This document shows, piece after piece, positions 7,565 to 15,934 of a stretch of 33,446 nucleotides of DNA. The number at the start of each line of letters is the position of its first letter. Positions within the stretch are counted from its first letter, which is position 1. Location of the stretch: the NCBI GenBank assembly GCA_003230015.1, contig QIGO01000185.1, positions 1 to 33,446 of the forward strand. The letters run 5' to 3'. The notes under the pieces are model-generated. The model saw only the letters and a list, made by a program, of their open reading frames with translations. It searched no databases and was not told the DNA's origin. A program made the position numbers and the translations under genes. This DNA is from Alphaproteobacteria bacterium (GTDB lineage: Bacteria > Pseudomonadota > Alphaproteobacteria > UBA6615).

Positions 7565-8428
7565 ATGCTGTCTGTAGAGCTTTTTGTTCAGGGCATAGTC
7601 CAGGGCAGCATCTACGCTTTGATCGCCCTCGGACTGACCCTCGTATACGGGCTGCTACGCATTCTTCACGTCGCTCATGCCGCCCTGTTCACCCTTGGCG
7701 CTTATATCGGCGTCCTTGTCACCAACCAGACCGGCAGCCTGCCCCTGGCCCTGGCGGCCGCCGCCCTTTTCGCCGGTTTCGTCGGCATGGCCATTTACAA
7801 ACTGGCCTACGAACCGCTGCTCTCGCGCCCCCCCTACATCGCCCTCATCGCCTCAATCGCCCTTTTCATCGCCTCCGAGGAGATTTACCGGATAACCTTT
7901 GGCCCCTATGGGCTCTCCTTTGTCGATCCGCCGTTGCAGGGTCAAATCCAACTATTCTCCGGTTTCTATTTGAAACATGGCGAAGTCCTGGTCATCGGCC
8001 TCTCGGTAACACTGCTGGGCTTGCTCGCCTGGCTTTCCTCGAGCACCCGCACCGGCATCGCCTGGCGCGCCACCGTCACCGACCCCGAGATCGCCCAGGC
8101 TTGCGGCGTCAATATCCAAAGCGTGCGATATCTCAATTTCTTCATCGGTTCCGCCTTGGCCGCCATCGCCGGCGTCCTCGTCGCCCTGCTCAACAATTTG
8201 GTCGAACCCACCATGGGCAGCGTGCCGTCATACAAGGCCCTCGCCATCATCGTCCTTGGCGGTTTAGGCAGCATTCGCGGCACCCTCCTGGCCGCCATGG
8301 CGCTTGGCGTCATCGAAGCCTTTGGCACCATATATATTGGCCGCATGCTCGACCGCGACGCCATCGCTTTTGCGTTTCTGATCGCGGTTCTCATGGTCCG
8401 CCCCCGCGGCTTGCTAGGCGCGCGTTGA
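7565..8428 (+). CDS. livH: Branched-chain amino-acid type ABC transporter permease (LivH family)
   Basis: This 287-residue inner-membrane permease has about eight hydrophobic segments. LivH-family landmarks are visible: the opening FVQGIVQGSIYALIALGLTLVYGLLRILHVAHAALFTLGA-type stretch, the cytoplasmic coupling region GIAWRATVTDPEIAQACGVN (around residues 160-180), and the late ALAIIVLGGLGSIRGTLLAA. It pairs with the LivM homologue to form the transmembrane pore of a HAAT importer. The ATG at 7565 lacks a strong ribosome-binding site. The stop is followed two bases later by the livM start, indicating translational coupling within one operon. Confidence 0.92.
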   Translation: MLSVELFVQGIVQGSIYALIALGLTLVYGLLRILHVAHAALFTLGAYIGVLVTNQTGSLPLALAAAALFAGFVGMAIYKLAYEPLLSRPPYIALIASIALFIASEEIYRITFGPYGLSFVDPPLQGQIQLFSGFYLKHGEVLVIGLSVTLLGLLAWLSSSTRTGIAWRATVTDPEIAQACGVNIQSVRYLNFFIGSALAAIAGVLVALLNNLVEPTMGSVPSYKALAIIVLGGLGSIRGTLLAAMALGVIEAFGTIYIGRMLDRDAIAFAFLIAVLMVRPRGLLGAR

Positions 8429-8430
8429 GC

Positions 8431-9274
8431 ATGGCCTACGAAATAACCCTGCTCACCACCATGGCGATCAGCGTCCTCTTTGCCCTAAGCCTGAATTTCA
8501 TCAGCGGCTTCTGCGGCCAGATCAGCCTCGGCCACGCGGCATTCCTGGGCACCGGCGCCTATACTTCCGCCCTGCTCACCAAAGCCTCGGTACCGTTTCT
8601 CTTAACCCTTCCCCTCGCCGCCATGACAGCCGCGTTGCTGGGCGTGCTCGTCGGCCTGACCAGTCTGCGCGTTCGCCATGACTTTCTTGCCATCACCACC
8701 ATGGGTGTGGCCTTTCTATTCGTCGGCATTGTCCGCCAGCAGGATTTTCTGGGTGGCGAGATCGGTGTTTCCGGAATTCCCCCGACCGGCTTGGGCCGCG
8801 TCGGTTTTTTGATCCTTGCCATCTCCCTCGCCGCCGCTTTTGCCGCCTTCTCGCTCTATGTTCGCCGATCCTGGATGGGTTTCGTCTTTAAGTCCATTGC
8901 CGACAACGAGGATGTGGCCCGGCTTCTGGGCATCGACGTGCCACGCTACAAGCTCGCCGCCTTCGTCGTCGGCACGGCGGTCGCCGGCGTCGCCGGTGCG
9001 CTTTATGCCCATCATTTCCGCTTCCTCGCCCCTGACAGCTTCGGCTTTATTGAGTCCGTCAGCGTTCTTGCGATGGTCATTGTCGGCGGCATCGGATCGG
9101 TTTGGGGTGTCGCCTTCGCCGCCGCCATCCTCAGCGTCTTGCCCCTGATGTTCCAATTCGTCAATGACTTCAAACTCCTGCTCTACAGCGCCCTCCTCTT
9201 TGCCATGATGCGATTTTCACCCGACGGCGTCGCCGGCTTGGTCCGCCGATTTCTCGTAACAGGCCCCCGCAACC

Positions 9275-9282
<8 letters not shown>
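8431..9282 (+). CDS. livM: Branched-chain amino-acid type ABC transporter permease (LivM family)
   Basis: This 283-residue membrane protein is the second permease subunit. The ATG at 8431 is chosen because the ORF-track start at 8101 lies inside livH and its first 110 codons are out-of-frame livH sequence. Landmarks are LNFISGFCGQISLGHAAFLG near residue 25, the coupling helix IADNEDVARLLGIDVPRYK (about 155-173), and SVLAMVIVGGIGSVWG in the last third. It is shorter than E. coli LivM (about 425 residues) but normal for this branch. It overlaps the livG start by 8 bp. Confidence 0.92.
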
Positions 9283-10023
<741 letters not shown>

Positions 10024-10024
<1 letters not shown>

Positions 10025-10734
10025 TGTTGGAACTGCGCGATCTTAGCTGCGGTTACGGCGATATCACCGCGTTGCGTTCCCTCTCGCTCACCCTCGACCC
10101 CGGCAAGATCCTCGCTCTGATCGGTCCCAACGGCGCCGGCAAGACCTCGACGATCATGTGCCTGGCCGGTCTGGTAACCCGGCACGGCGGCGAAATACTC
10201 TTGGCCGGCAAGGATATTTCCAACCTCCCCGCCCGCGCCCGCCCGTCCCTCGGGCTTGCCATTGTGCCCGAGGGCCGCCGCGTATTCGCCGAACTGACTG
10301 TCGGTGAAAATCTCATTGTCGGCGGCCACACCGTGGATCGGCTGGCCTTGCAGCGCAATCAGGCACGAATTTTCGAATATTTTCCGCGCCTGCGCGAGCG
10401 TCGCGGCCAACATGCCGGTTCCCTGTCCGGCGGCGAGCAGCAGATGCTGGCGATCGGCCGCGCCCTCATGTCCGACCCCAAAATTCTGTTGGTCGACGAA
10501 CTCTCCCTTGGCCTTATGCCCAAGATGGTCGATGAATGTTACGAAGTGCTCACCCAATTGAGTGCCGCCGGCGTCGCCATCATGCTTGTCGAGCAAAGTA
10601 CCGAGCGCGCTCTATCCGCCGCCGACCATGTCTGTGTGCTCGAAGCCGGCAATGTAACCTGGCAAGGCTCAGCCACCGCCGCGCACCAAAATAAAGAGGT
10701 CATAGAGGCCCTGCTCGGCACCAACACGGGCTAG
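10024..10734 (+). CDS. livF: ABC transporter ATP-binding protein (LivF family)
   Basis: This 236-residue nucleotide-binding subunit is the partner of LivG. Visible motifs are Walker [10 protein letters not shown] (about residues 37-45), the LivF-type [17 protein letters not shown] after the Q-loop, signature [15 protein letters not shown] and Walker [12 protein letters not shown]. It is the last gene of the importer operon. Its final four bases overlap the 3' end of the convergent MerR gene (both stop codons lie within 10731-10734), so there is no room for an intergenic terminator. Confidence 0.93.
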
Positions 10735-11186
10735 TTTGCAAGTTTGGCCAGCAGGTCCTGCAAGTCCTTCAGCTCGTTCTGCAAGTCCACAAGGACATCC
10801 CGCTGGCTCGAACTGAGCGCTGGTGCCGGCGCCGGCGCCTCTGCCCCTACCGAATTAGCCTTTTCTTCGCCGCCGCTTGTTTCCGCGCTCGCGGCCGGCG
10901 CGGGTGCTTTGCCACCGCCTTCGCGCAGCAGCCTTTGCACGCCTTTGATGGTATAGCCCTCGTCATAGAGCAAGCTGCGGATACGCTCCAACAGGTCGAC
11001 ATCTTCGGGCCGGTAGTAGCGGCGGCCGCCGCCGCGTTTCAGTGGCCGCACCTGGCCGAATTTGGTTTCCCAAAAACGCAACACATGCTGCGGCACGTCG
11101 AGCCGCTCCGCCACTTCACTGATCGTTCGGAACGCGGCCGAGGACTTGCCCGACCTTCTCTTTGTTGTCTCGGTGGCCTCAGCCAT
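10731..11186 (-). CDS. MerR family transcriptional regulator
   Basis: This 151-residue protein has a MerR-type winged helix at about residues 20-90: [24 protein letters not shown], then [19 protein letters not shown] and [10 protein letters not shown]. The middle is an Ala/Pro-rich linker and the C-terminus ([21 protein letters not shown]) is a short coiled coil suitable for dimerisation. No cysteine-based metal site is visible, so metal sensing is unlikely. A gene of this type regularly follows ihfA in alphaproteobacteria; its target is not known to me. It is 10 bp downstream of ihfA on the same strand. Confidence 0.88.
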   Translation of the reverse strand: MAEATETTKRRSGKSSAAFRTISEVAERLDVPQHVLRFWETKFGQVRPLKRGGGRRYYRPEDVDLLERIRSLLYDEGYTIKGVQRLLREGGGKAPAPAASAETSGGEEKANSVGAEAPAPAPALSSSQRDVLVDLQNELKDLQDLLAKLAN

Positions 11187-11196
11187 ATGGACCTAG

Positions 11197-11556
11197 CTAC
11201 CCTGCCGAGCCAGATCCCGGTGATTGCCTGCCTACCTGTCCGGTCCCCCGGGACACACCGGCCATATTTTTGTTGATCTCTTCCTTCAACACATGGCTGG
11301 GTCTAAAAACAAGAACCTTGCGCGGCAGGATCGGAACCTCTTCTCCCGATTTCGGGTTCCGCCCCATACGCGGCCCCTTCTGTCGCACCGAGAAGCTACC
11401 GAAAGAGGAAAGTTTTACCATTTCGCCGCGCACCAGCGCATCTGACATCTCGCTCAATACCGACTCGACCAAGTCGGCGGATTCGTTCCGCGACAGCCCA
11501 ACTTCTTGGTACACTGCTTCCGACAAATGCGCACGCGTAATAGTGGACGGGGCCAT
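11197..11556 (-). CDS. ihfA: Integration host factor subunit alpha
   Basis: This 119-residue member of the HU/IHF DNA-bending family starts at ATG 11556 ([20 protein letters not shown]) with a G-rich ribosome-binding site four bases upstream; the longer ORF from 11613 begins inside the promoter. Landmarks are ETVK-like [12 protein letters not shown], the beta-arm with [12 protein letters not shown] (the Pro that intercalates into DNA) and [18 protein letters not shown]-alpha pairs with IHF-beta to make sharp DNA bends. The C-terminus has about 20 extra residues, Gly/Ser rich, compared with E. coli. A near-consensus promoter lies just upstream although fabH is only 102 bp away. Confidence 0.93.
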   Translation of the reverse strand: MAPSTITRAHLSEAVYQEVGLSRNESADLVESVLSEMSDALVRGEMVKLSSFGSFSVRQKGPRMGRNPKSGEEVPILPRKVLVFRPSHVLKEEINKNMAGVSRGTGQVGRQSPGSGSAG

Positions 11557-11584
11557 GGTTCCCCCCAAAAGAGGCCTGTCCAAC

Positions 11585-11613
11585 ATATTAAGGCATGTCG
11601 AGAAAACCGTCAA
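11585..11613 (-). promoter_or_regulatory. Sigma-70-type promoter for ihfA
   Basis: On the minus strand, TTGACG (complement of 11608-11613) is followed after exactly 17 bases by TAATAT (complement of 11585-11590). Both hexamers match the consensus at five of six positions. It lies in the fabH-ihfA gap about 29 bases before the ATG, so ihfA can be transcribed independently of the plsX-fabH genes. Confidence 0.7.
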
Positions 11614-11658
11614 TATCAGGGGATTGAGCCAATTGCTTAAGGTAAGCTGACTCGCGGC

Positions 11659-12633
11659 CTACCAGCGTATTAGATTAGAACCCCAAGCCAAACCGCCGCC
11701 TAGAGCCTCGATCAGCACCAATTGCCCACGCTCGATGCGGCCGTCCCCGGCCGCCTCGGCTAATGCCAGCGGGATCGACGCCGCCGACGTATTGGCGTGG
11801 CGGTCGACGGTGATCACCACTTTTTCGCGATCCAATCCTAACTTTTTCGTCGTCCCATCGATGATCCGCCGATTCGCCTGATGCGGTACGAACCAATCCA
11901 CATCCGCGGCTTGAAGTTCATTTGCCGACAGCGCCGCTTCGGTCGCTTCGGCCATTTTGATCACCGCATGTTTGAACACATCGCGGCCGGCCATTTTCAA
12001 CACACCGACTTTGCCCGTCGAAGAAGGACCGCCGTCCACATAGAGCATATCGTGGTGGCGGCCGTCCGAATACAGGTGGCTCGACAAAACCCCCCGATCC
12101 GCGACCGTCCCCTCGCCCACGCCGGCCTGCAGGACCAGCGCCCCCGCGCCGTCGCCGAACAACACGCAAGTACTCCTGTCCGTCCAGTCCAGGATCCGCG
12201 TAAATGTCTCGGCCCCGATGACCAGCACCGTATCGACCTGTCCGGCTTTGATGAAATTATCCGCCGTCGCGACCCCATAGACGAACCCGGCGCAAACCGC
12301 CTGTATGTCGAAGGCCAGGCCGCGGTGCATCCCCAACTGGGCTTGCACGATGGTTGCCGTTGCCGGAAAGGTTTCATTCGGTGTCGACGTCGCGACCAGC
12401 ACCATGTCGACCGCGTCCGCGCCAAACCCGGCTTTGTCGAGGGCCGCTTGCGCGGCCCTGACCGCCAGATCCGAGGTCAGCTCCCCGTCAGCCGCGACAT
12501 GTCGCTGGCGAATCCCCGTCCTCTCGACGATCCACGCATCCGACGTATCCACCTGCCGGGCCAGTTCATCATTGGTCAGCACCCGCGCCGGCAGGTATGA
12601 TCCGGACCCCGCAACCACCGAGCGTCGCACCAT
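11659..12633 (-). CDS. fabH: 3-oxoacyl-ACP synthase III
   Basis: This 324-residue KASIII condenses acetyl-CoA with malonyl-ACP to start fatty-acid synthesis. The complete catalytic triad is visible: Cys114 in DIQAVCAGF, His251 in [10 protein letters not shown] and Asn281 in RHANTSAAS. The N-terminal [14 protein letters not shown] and C-terminal GGGLAWGS are also typical, and the length is normal. The ATG at 12633 overlaps the plsX stop by one base (TGATG), so the two are translationally coupled; the ORF track starts one codon earlier at TTG. The genes upstream (plsX, rpmF, YceD) are its usual neighbours. Confidence 0.97.
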   Translation of the reverse strand: MVRRSVVAGSGSYLPARVLTNDELARQVDTSDAWIVERTGIRQRHVAADGELTSDLAVRAAQAALDKAGFGADAVDMVLVATSTPNETFPATATIVQAQLGMHRGLAFDIQAVCAGFVYGVATADNFIKAGQVDTVLVIGAETFTRILDWTDRSTCVLFGDGAGALVLQAGVGEGTVADRGVLSSHLYSDGRHHDMLYVDGGPSSTGKVGVLKMAGRDVFKHAVIKMAEATEAALSANELQAADVDWFVPHQANRRIIDGTTKKLGLDREKVVITVDRHANTSAASIPLALAEAAGDGRIERGQLVLIEALGGGLAWGSNLIRW

Positions 12634-13673
12634 CAAGAAGCAGCCAAGCTATTTTTGATTTGCGCCGCCGCGGCCCGTTCCGCAATGCTATTGTTGACGG
12701 CCTTCTTGACCATATCGACGGCCACACCGATCGCCGTCGCGAACCCCACCGCGTCCGTCGCCCCATGGCTCTTGACGCACACACCGTTGAGCCCCAGCAG
12801 CATGGCCCCGTTGTAGCGCCGCGGATCCGTCCTCACGCGTAACTTGTCCAGGGCGCGTTTGGCAAACAGATACCCCACCTGCGCCAACACCGAACTCTTA
12901 AACGCCTCGCGCACAAAACCGCCGATCAGCTTGGCGGTACCTTCGGCCGTCTTCAGCGCCACATTGCCCGTGAAGCCATCCGTCACCACCACATCCACCG
13001 TGCCCGAAGGAATGTCGTTGCCCTCCACGAAACCGTAGAACCGGTCGGCCAGATCGGAGTCACGCAGCATCTGCGCCGCCTGTTTTAGGGCCTCATTCCC
13101 CTTGATGTCTTCCGACCCGATATTCAGCAACCCGATGGTCGGCTCCTTGGTGCCCAGCACTTCCCGCGCGAAGACCTCTCCCATGATCGCGAACTGCACC
13201 AGATTGTCCGCGTCGTAAGAAACATTGGCGCCCAGATCGAGCATCAGCGTCTCGCCATGCAGGGTCGGGAAAAACGACGCCATCGCCGGCCGGCTGATTC
13301 CCGGCAGCCGCCTCAGGGTAAGCACCGCCATCGCCATCAGCGCCCCGGTATTGCCGGCCGAAACGATGCCCCCTGCCCGGCCCTCTTTCACCGCATCGAT
13401 GGCCAGTCGCATGCTCGTCTGTTTGCCGGTTCGAACGATCTGAGATGGTTTGTCGTCGGCCAGCACCCGTTCGCTGGTGTGATGGATCTCGACCACATCG
13501 GGCAGGCCGCGCAGCTTCTTCAGCCGCGGCGTCAGTTCCGTCTCATCGCCGAACAGGATAAACCGGGCATCGGGATAGCGCAGACGCGCGATATTCGCTC
13601 CCGCCAGCACAATGTGAGGCGCGTTGTCGCCGCCCATGGCGTCTAACGCTATTGTGAAGCACTCAGCCAACAC
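12633..13673 (-). CDS. plsX: Phosphate acyltransferase PlsX
   Basis: This 346-residue enzyme converts acyl-ACP to acyl-phosphate, the first step of phospholipid synthesis in bacteria using PlsX/PlsY. Diagnostic segments are [12 protein letters not shown] near the N-terminus, [16 protein letters not shown] (about residues 98-113), [15 protein letters not shown] and [18 protein letters not shown]. The assigned start is GTG at 13673; no clear ribosome-binding site precedes it, so the start is less certain than the gene. It follows rpmF by 50 bp, a gap containing the palindrome GCCGCAATTGCGGC, and is coupled to fabH downstream. Confidence 0.96.
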   Translation of the reverse strand: MLAECFTIALDAMGGDNAPHIVLAGANIARLRYPDARFILFGDETELTPRLKKLRGLPDVVEIHHTSERVLADDKPSQIVRTGKQTSMRLAIDAVKEGRAGGIVSAGNTGALMAMAVLTLRRLPGISRPAMASFFPTLHGETLMLDLGANVSYDADNLVQFAIMGEVFAREVLGTKEPTIGLLNIGSEDIKGNEALKQAAQMLRDSDLADRFYGFVEGNDIPSGTVDVVVTDGFTGNVALKTAEGTAKLIGGFVREAFKSSVLAQVGYLFAKRALDKLRVRTDPRRYNGAMLLGLNGVCVKSHGATDAVGFATAIGVAVDMVKKAVNNSIAERAAAAQIKNSLAAS

Positions 13674-13723
13674 TGCACGCTTTGTTGTGCCGCAATTGCG
13701 GCGCTACCTGGGGGCAAGCGGTG

Positions 13724-13906
13724 TCAGTCGCCCGTAACCTCGGCAACCTCACGACCGCCATAATAGCCACACGCCGAACAGACATGATGGCCACGCTTCA
13801 ATTCGCCACAATTGGAGCATTCACCGACACTCGAGGACTTTAGCCCATGATGTGACCGGCGCATATTGCGACGGGACTTTGACACTTTCTTCTTTGGCAC
13901 TGCCAT
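13724..13906 (-). CDS. rpmF: 50S ribosomal protein L32
   Basis: This 60-residue basic protein starts [20 protein letters not shown], the standard L32 N-terminus, and carries a four-cysteine zinc ribbon CSNCG...CSACG around residues 30-47. Zinc-binding cysteines are retained, so this is the C+ form. It sits in the widespread YceD-rpmF-plsX-fabH order. Length and sequence are typical. Confidence 0.97.
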   Translation of the reverse strand: MAVPKKKVSKSRRNMRRSHHGLKSSSVGECSNCGELKRGHHVCSACGYYGGREVAEVTGD

Positions 13907-13987
13907 GGTGGATGCTCTCGATTCAGACGACGGCCTTCCTCGGCCAGCCGATGGTAGTTATACAAAAAGCCGGCACGGGGCAAGCCG

Positions 13988-14527
13988 TTATGACTTCCCG
14001 GCCAACCGGTCGCGCAGCCCTTCCAGGCCGGAGAAGGGCTTATGAGTGCCATTGCCGCCCTGCGGGCCGGTATTGACCGCCGGATCCGTCTCCACGCCGC
14101 GCGCCTTGGGATAGGGATCCAGCGCCAACCCCAGCTGCTGGGCGGCTATTTCCCCCAGATCGAGCACCTCGCCCGGCCACGATTCCGGCAGCTCGGCACT
14201 GGCCAAATCATTGCCTTCTTTGGAAAAAACCAGCGCGAAAGTTTCATCGATTTTCCCTGCGACCGGCTCCAGACTGGCCACGCAGGACTGCACCGGACGC
14301 GCCTCTATCCGCCCCTTCAGCACCAGGTCGCCCCGGCGGTCCAGCGTCAACGCCCCGTCCACCGCAAAACCATCCAGCGCTCGCAAATCGAAGCGCCGCG
14401 CCAACCCGGCGCATTCCCCCGCGGTCGCCTGAAATGAGAAATTAAAGGCTCCGCGACGGCGCTCCTCGCCCAATTCAGCGATCGCAAACGGCCGGCTCAA
14501 CTCCGGCTCTGGCCCTGTTACCACCAT
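13988..14527 (-). CDS. YceD/DUF177 family protein
   Basis: This 179-residue protein belongs to the DUF177 (YceD) family encoded upstream of rpmF. The start at ATG 14527 has GTGGAG three bases upstream and clears the preceding stop; the track's start at 14572 would overlap the chaperone gene by 32 bp. Landmarks are the N-terminal PELSRPFAIAEL, the core RFDLRALDGFAVDGALTLDRRG and the acidic GEVLDLGEIAAQQLGLALDPYPK before the C-terminus. In E. coli and chloroplasts YceD homologues are connected with 23S rRNA accumulation. The usual paired Cys positions are reduced here to one Cys (SCVASL). Confidence 0.85.
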   Translation of the reverse strand: MVVTGPEPELSRPFAIAELGEERRRGAFNFSFQATAGECAGLARRFDLRALDGFAVDGALTLDRRGDLVLKGRIEARPVQSCVASLEPVAGKIDETFALVFSKEGNDLASAELPESWPGEVLDLGEIAAQQLGLALDPYPKARGVETDPAVNTGPQGGNGTHKPFSGLEGLRDRLAGKS

Positions 14528-14540
14528 CGTCTCCACGACC

Positions 14541-15089
14541 TCAGACGCCAACCGGCTCGAAAACCACAGCACCGCTCATCAGGGCGCTCTCCTCCTGCCG
14601 TTCCAGCCCGGCCGCTTGCCGCCTCATATAGCCCGCCAGCGCCGTAATCTGGTCTGGCCTGGCATCGCTCTCCGCGAACAGATTACGCTCCAGCGCCGCC
14701 ACCAGAATATCATCCGCCCCACCCAGCCCTTCGTCATAGGCTGCTATGCGGCCGTAGAGATTTTTCGCCAATTTTTTCACCTTTTTGCCCACGCTCAGAT
14801 CGCCGACCCCCATCTCGCGCAGACTTCTGTCCATATCGGCAAACATCACGTCATGCACCCCTTGACCGAGCGCCCGGCCGGCCTGTCCCATCCCGCTGAG
14901 CCGCCGGAAAAGCAGGAAAGCATGCAGGGAAATCATCTCGAACCGGCCCAGCGGCGTATCGGGAACGCCCATATCCCGATAGAATACCGGCTGCCGGGCC
15001 TGCCCGACAACGCTGAGATAGAGCCGTTCGGGGGCCGCGATCTGGCCCCCAAGGCGCTTGCCGCGCCCTGCCAACAGCGCCCTCAGCAT
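14541..15089 (-). CDS. Ubiquinol-cytochrome c chaperone (CBP3-like) family protein
   Basis: This 182-residue protein is of the CBP3/UQCC1 chaperone family, which in mitochondria helps synthesis and assembly of cytochrome b in complex III. Motifs seen: YLSVVGQARQPVFYRDMGVPDTPLGRFE-type N-terminal region, ISLHAFLLFRRL around residue 55, and VHDVMFADMDRSLREMGVGD, followed by KKVKKLAKNLYGRI. Alphaproteobacteria carry this gene next to YceD, as here. The start has a run of six G about six bases upstream. It is divergent from bamE, with 204 bp between the starts. Confidence 0.88.
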   Translation of the reverse strand: MLRALLAGRGKRLGGQIAAPERLYLSVVGQARQPVFYRDMGVPDTPLGRFEMISLHAFLLFRRLSGMGQAGRALGQGVHDVMFADMDRSLREMGVGDLSVGKKVKKLAKNLYGRIAAYDEGLGGADDILVAALERNLFAESDARPDQITALAGYMRRQAAGLERQEESALMSGAVVFEPVGV

Positions 15090-15293
15090 TATTTTCCCCC
15101 CATCGCTAGAGATCTCCAGTCAAACGCGAGCCCGTTGACATAGCAGCACTCCCGGTGCCAAGTTCACCGCCAACAATCGCGTCCAAGCCGCAACTCCGCA
15201 AGCGGCGAATGCGGGACAGTTGGCCAGCAGCATGCATAGGGTCGGTTAAGGGCACCATCTGTTGGATTTTATCCACTAACACGGAGCGAACTG
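15090..15293. other. Divergent intergenic region, chaperone gene / bamE
   Basis: This 204-bp spacer must hold promoters for both the minus-strand chaperone-YceD-rpmF-plsX-fabH series and bamE. A TTGACA at 15135-15140 could be a -35 box on the plus strand but no good -10 follows at the right distance. I see no other structure here. Confidence 0.4.
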
Positions 15294-15728
15294 ATGCGGT
15301 GGTCGGGCCGGATTCGTCTCATTGCCCTCGCTTTCACCTTTGCCGTGGCGGCATGCTCGCCCACCCTCGACAGCCGCGGCTTCGTCGCCAACGAAGACGC
15401 CCTGGCGTCCCTGGAGCCCGGCCAGAACAGCCGAACCGACGTCTCGCAGGCCCTGGGTACGCCATCGACACAAGGTACCTTCGGCAACGATACCTGGTAT
15501 TATATGAGCGAACGCACGGAGACCGTGGCGTTCCTCCGCCCCAAAGTGATCGAGCGCAAGATCATTGCCATCACATTCGATCAAGCCGATCTCATAGAGG
15601 ATATCTTCATCTACACCGAAGCCGACGGTCAGCCGGTCAAATTGGTTAGCCGTGTGACACCCACCGCCGGCAACGAATTCACCTTGATTCAGCAGATATT
15701 CGGCAATCTCGGACGCTTCAACAACTAG
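15294..15728 (+). CDS. bamE: Outer membrane protein assembly lipoprotein BamE (SmpA/OmlA family)
   Basis: This 144-residue lipoprotein component of the BAM complex, which inserts beta-barrels into the outer membrane, has a short signal sequence with lipobox VAA-C (Cys21). The SmpA/OmlA core follows: LASLEPGQNSRTDVSQALGTPS, then TWYYMSERTETVAFLRPKV. The C-terminal FGNLGRFNN is usual in alphaproteobacteria, so the protein is full length. Its TAG stop coincides with the CTAG target duplication of a MITE-like element that begins at the next base, so the insertion just spared the coding sequence. Confidence 0.93.
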   Translation: MRWSGRIRLIALAFTFAVAACSPTLDSRGFVANEDALASLEPGQNSRTDVSQALGTPSTQGTFGNDTWYYMSERTETVAFLRPKVIERKIIAITFDQADLIEDIFIYTEADGQPVKLVSRVTPTAGNEFTLIQQIFGNLGRFNN

Positions 15729-15892
15729 CAGGCTGCTGAAGAAGTCTGGCGGGAATCAAAATGAAGACAAATTTCGCAGCAATAGGAGTAGATTTGTTCG
15801 CATATCGGGAATATGCGATCAAATGTACGACGCATTGATGCGGGAATTGGATCATTTTGATTCCCGTCACGACTTTTTCAGCAGCCTGCTAG
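15725..15892. mobile_element. 160-bp palindromic MITE-like element with CTAG target duplication
   Basis: The element (15729-15888) is bounded by CTAG at 15725-15728 and 15889-15892. Its ends are inverted repeats, CAGGCTGCTGAAGAAGTC against GACTTTTTCAGCAGCCTG (one mismatch). Further in, GGGAATCAAAATGA pairs with TCATTTTGATTCCC, and the centre pairs CGCATAT with ATATGCG around CGGGA, so the whole unit is one long imperfect hairpin. It has no coding capacity. Four-base CTAG duplications are known for some IS5/IS1182-like transposases, which is inferred as the mobilising source; no such transposase is in the window. Confidence 0.85.
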
Positions 15893-15927
15893 CCGCCAAG
15901 GCCGCACCCGGTCGCGGCCTTGGCGGC
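15892..15927. terminator. Strong bidirectional hairpin between bamE and hppA
   Basis: GCCGCCAAGGCCGC and GCGGCCTTGGCGGC form a perfect 14-bp stem with an eight-base loop. It lies eight bases after the hppA stop on the minus strand and, before the MITE insertion, would have begun immediately at the bamE stop. No T-run follows on either strand, so it may end transcription inefficiently or work with Rho, or simply protect 3' ends. Confidence 0.65.
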
Positions 15928-15934
15928 CTGGCTC

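Noticed and set aside
13689-13702. Palindrome GCCGCAATTGCGGC between rpmF and plsX
   Set aside because: Too short and without a T-run to call a terminator; may be chance in GC-rich DNA.
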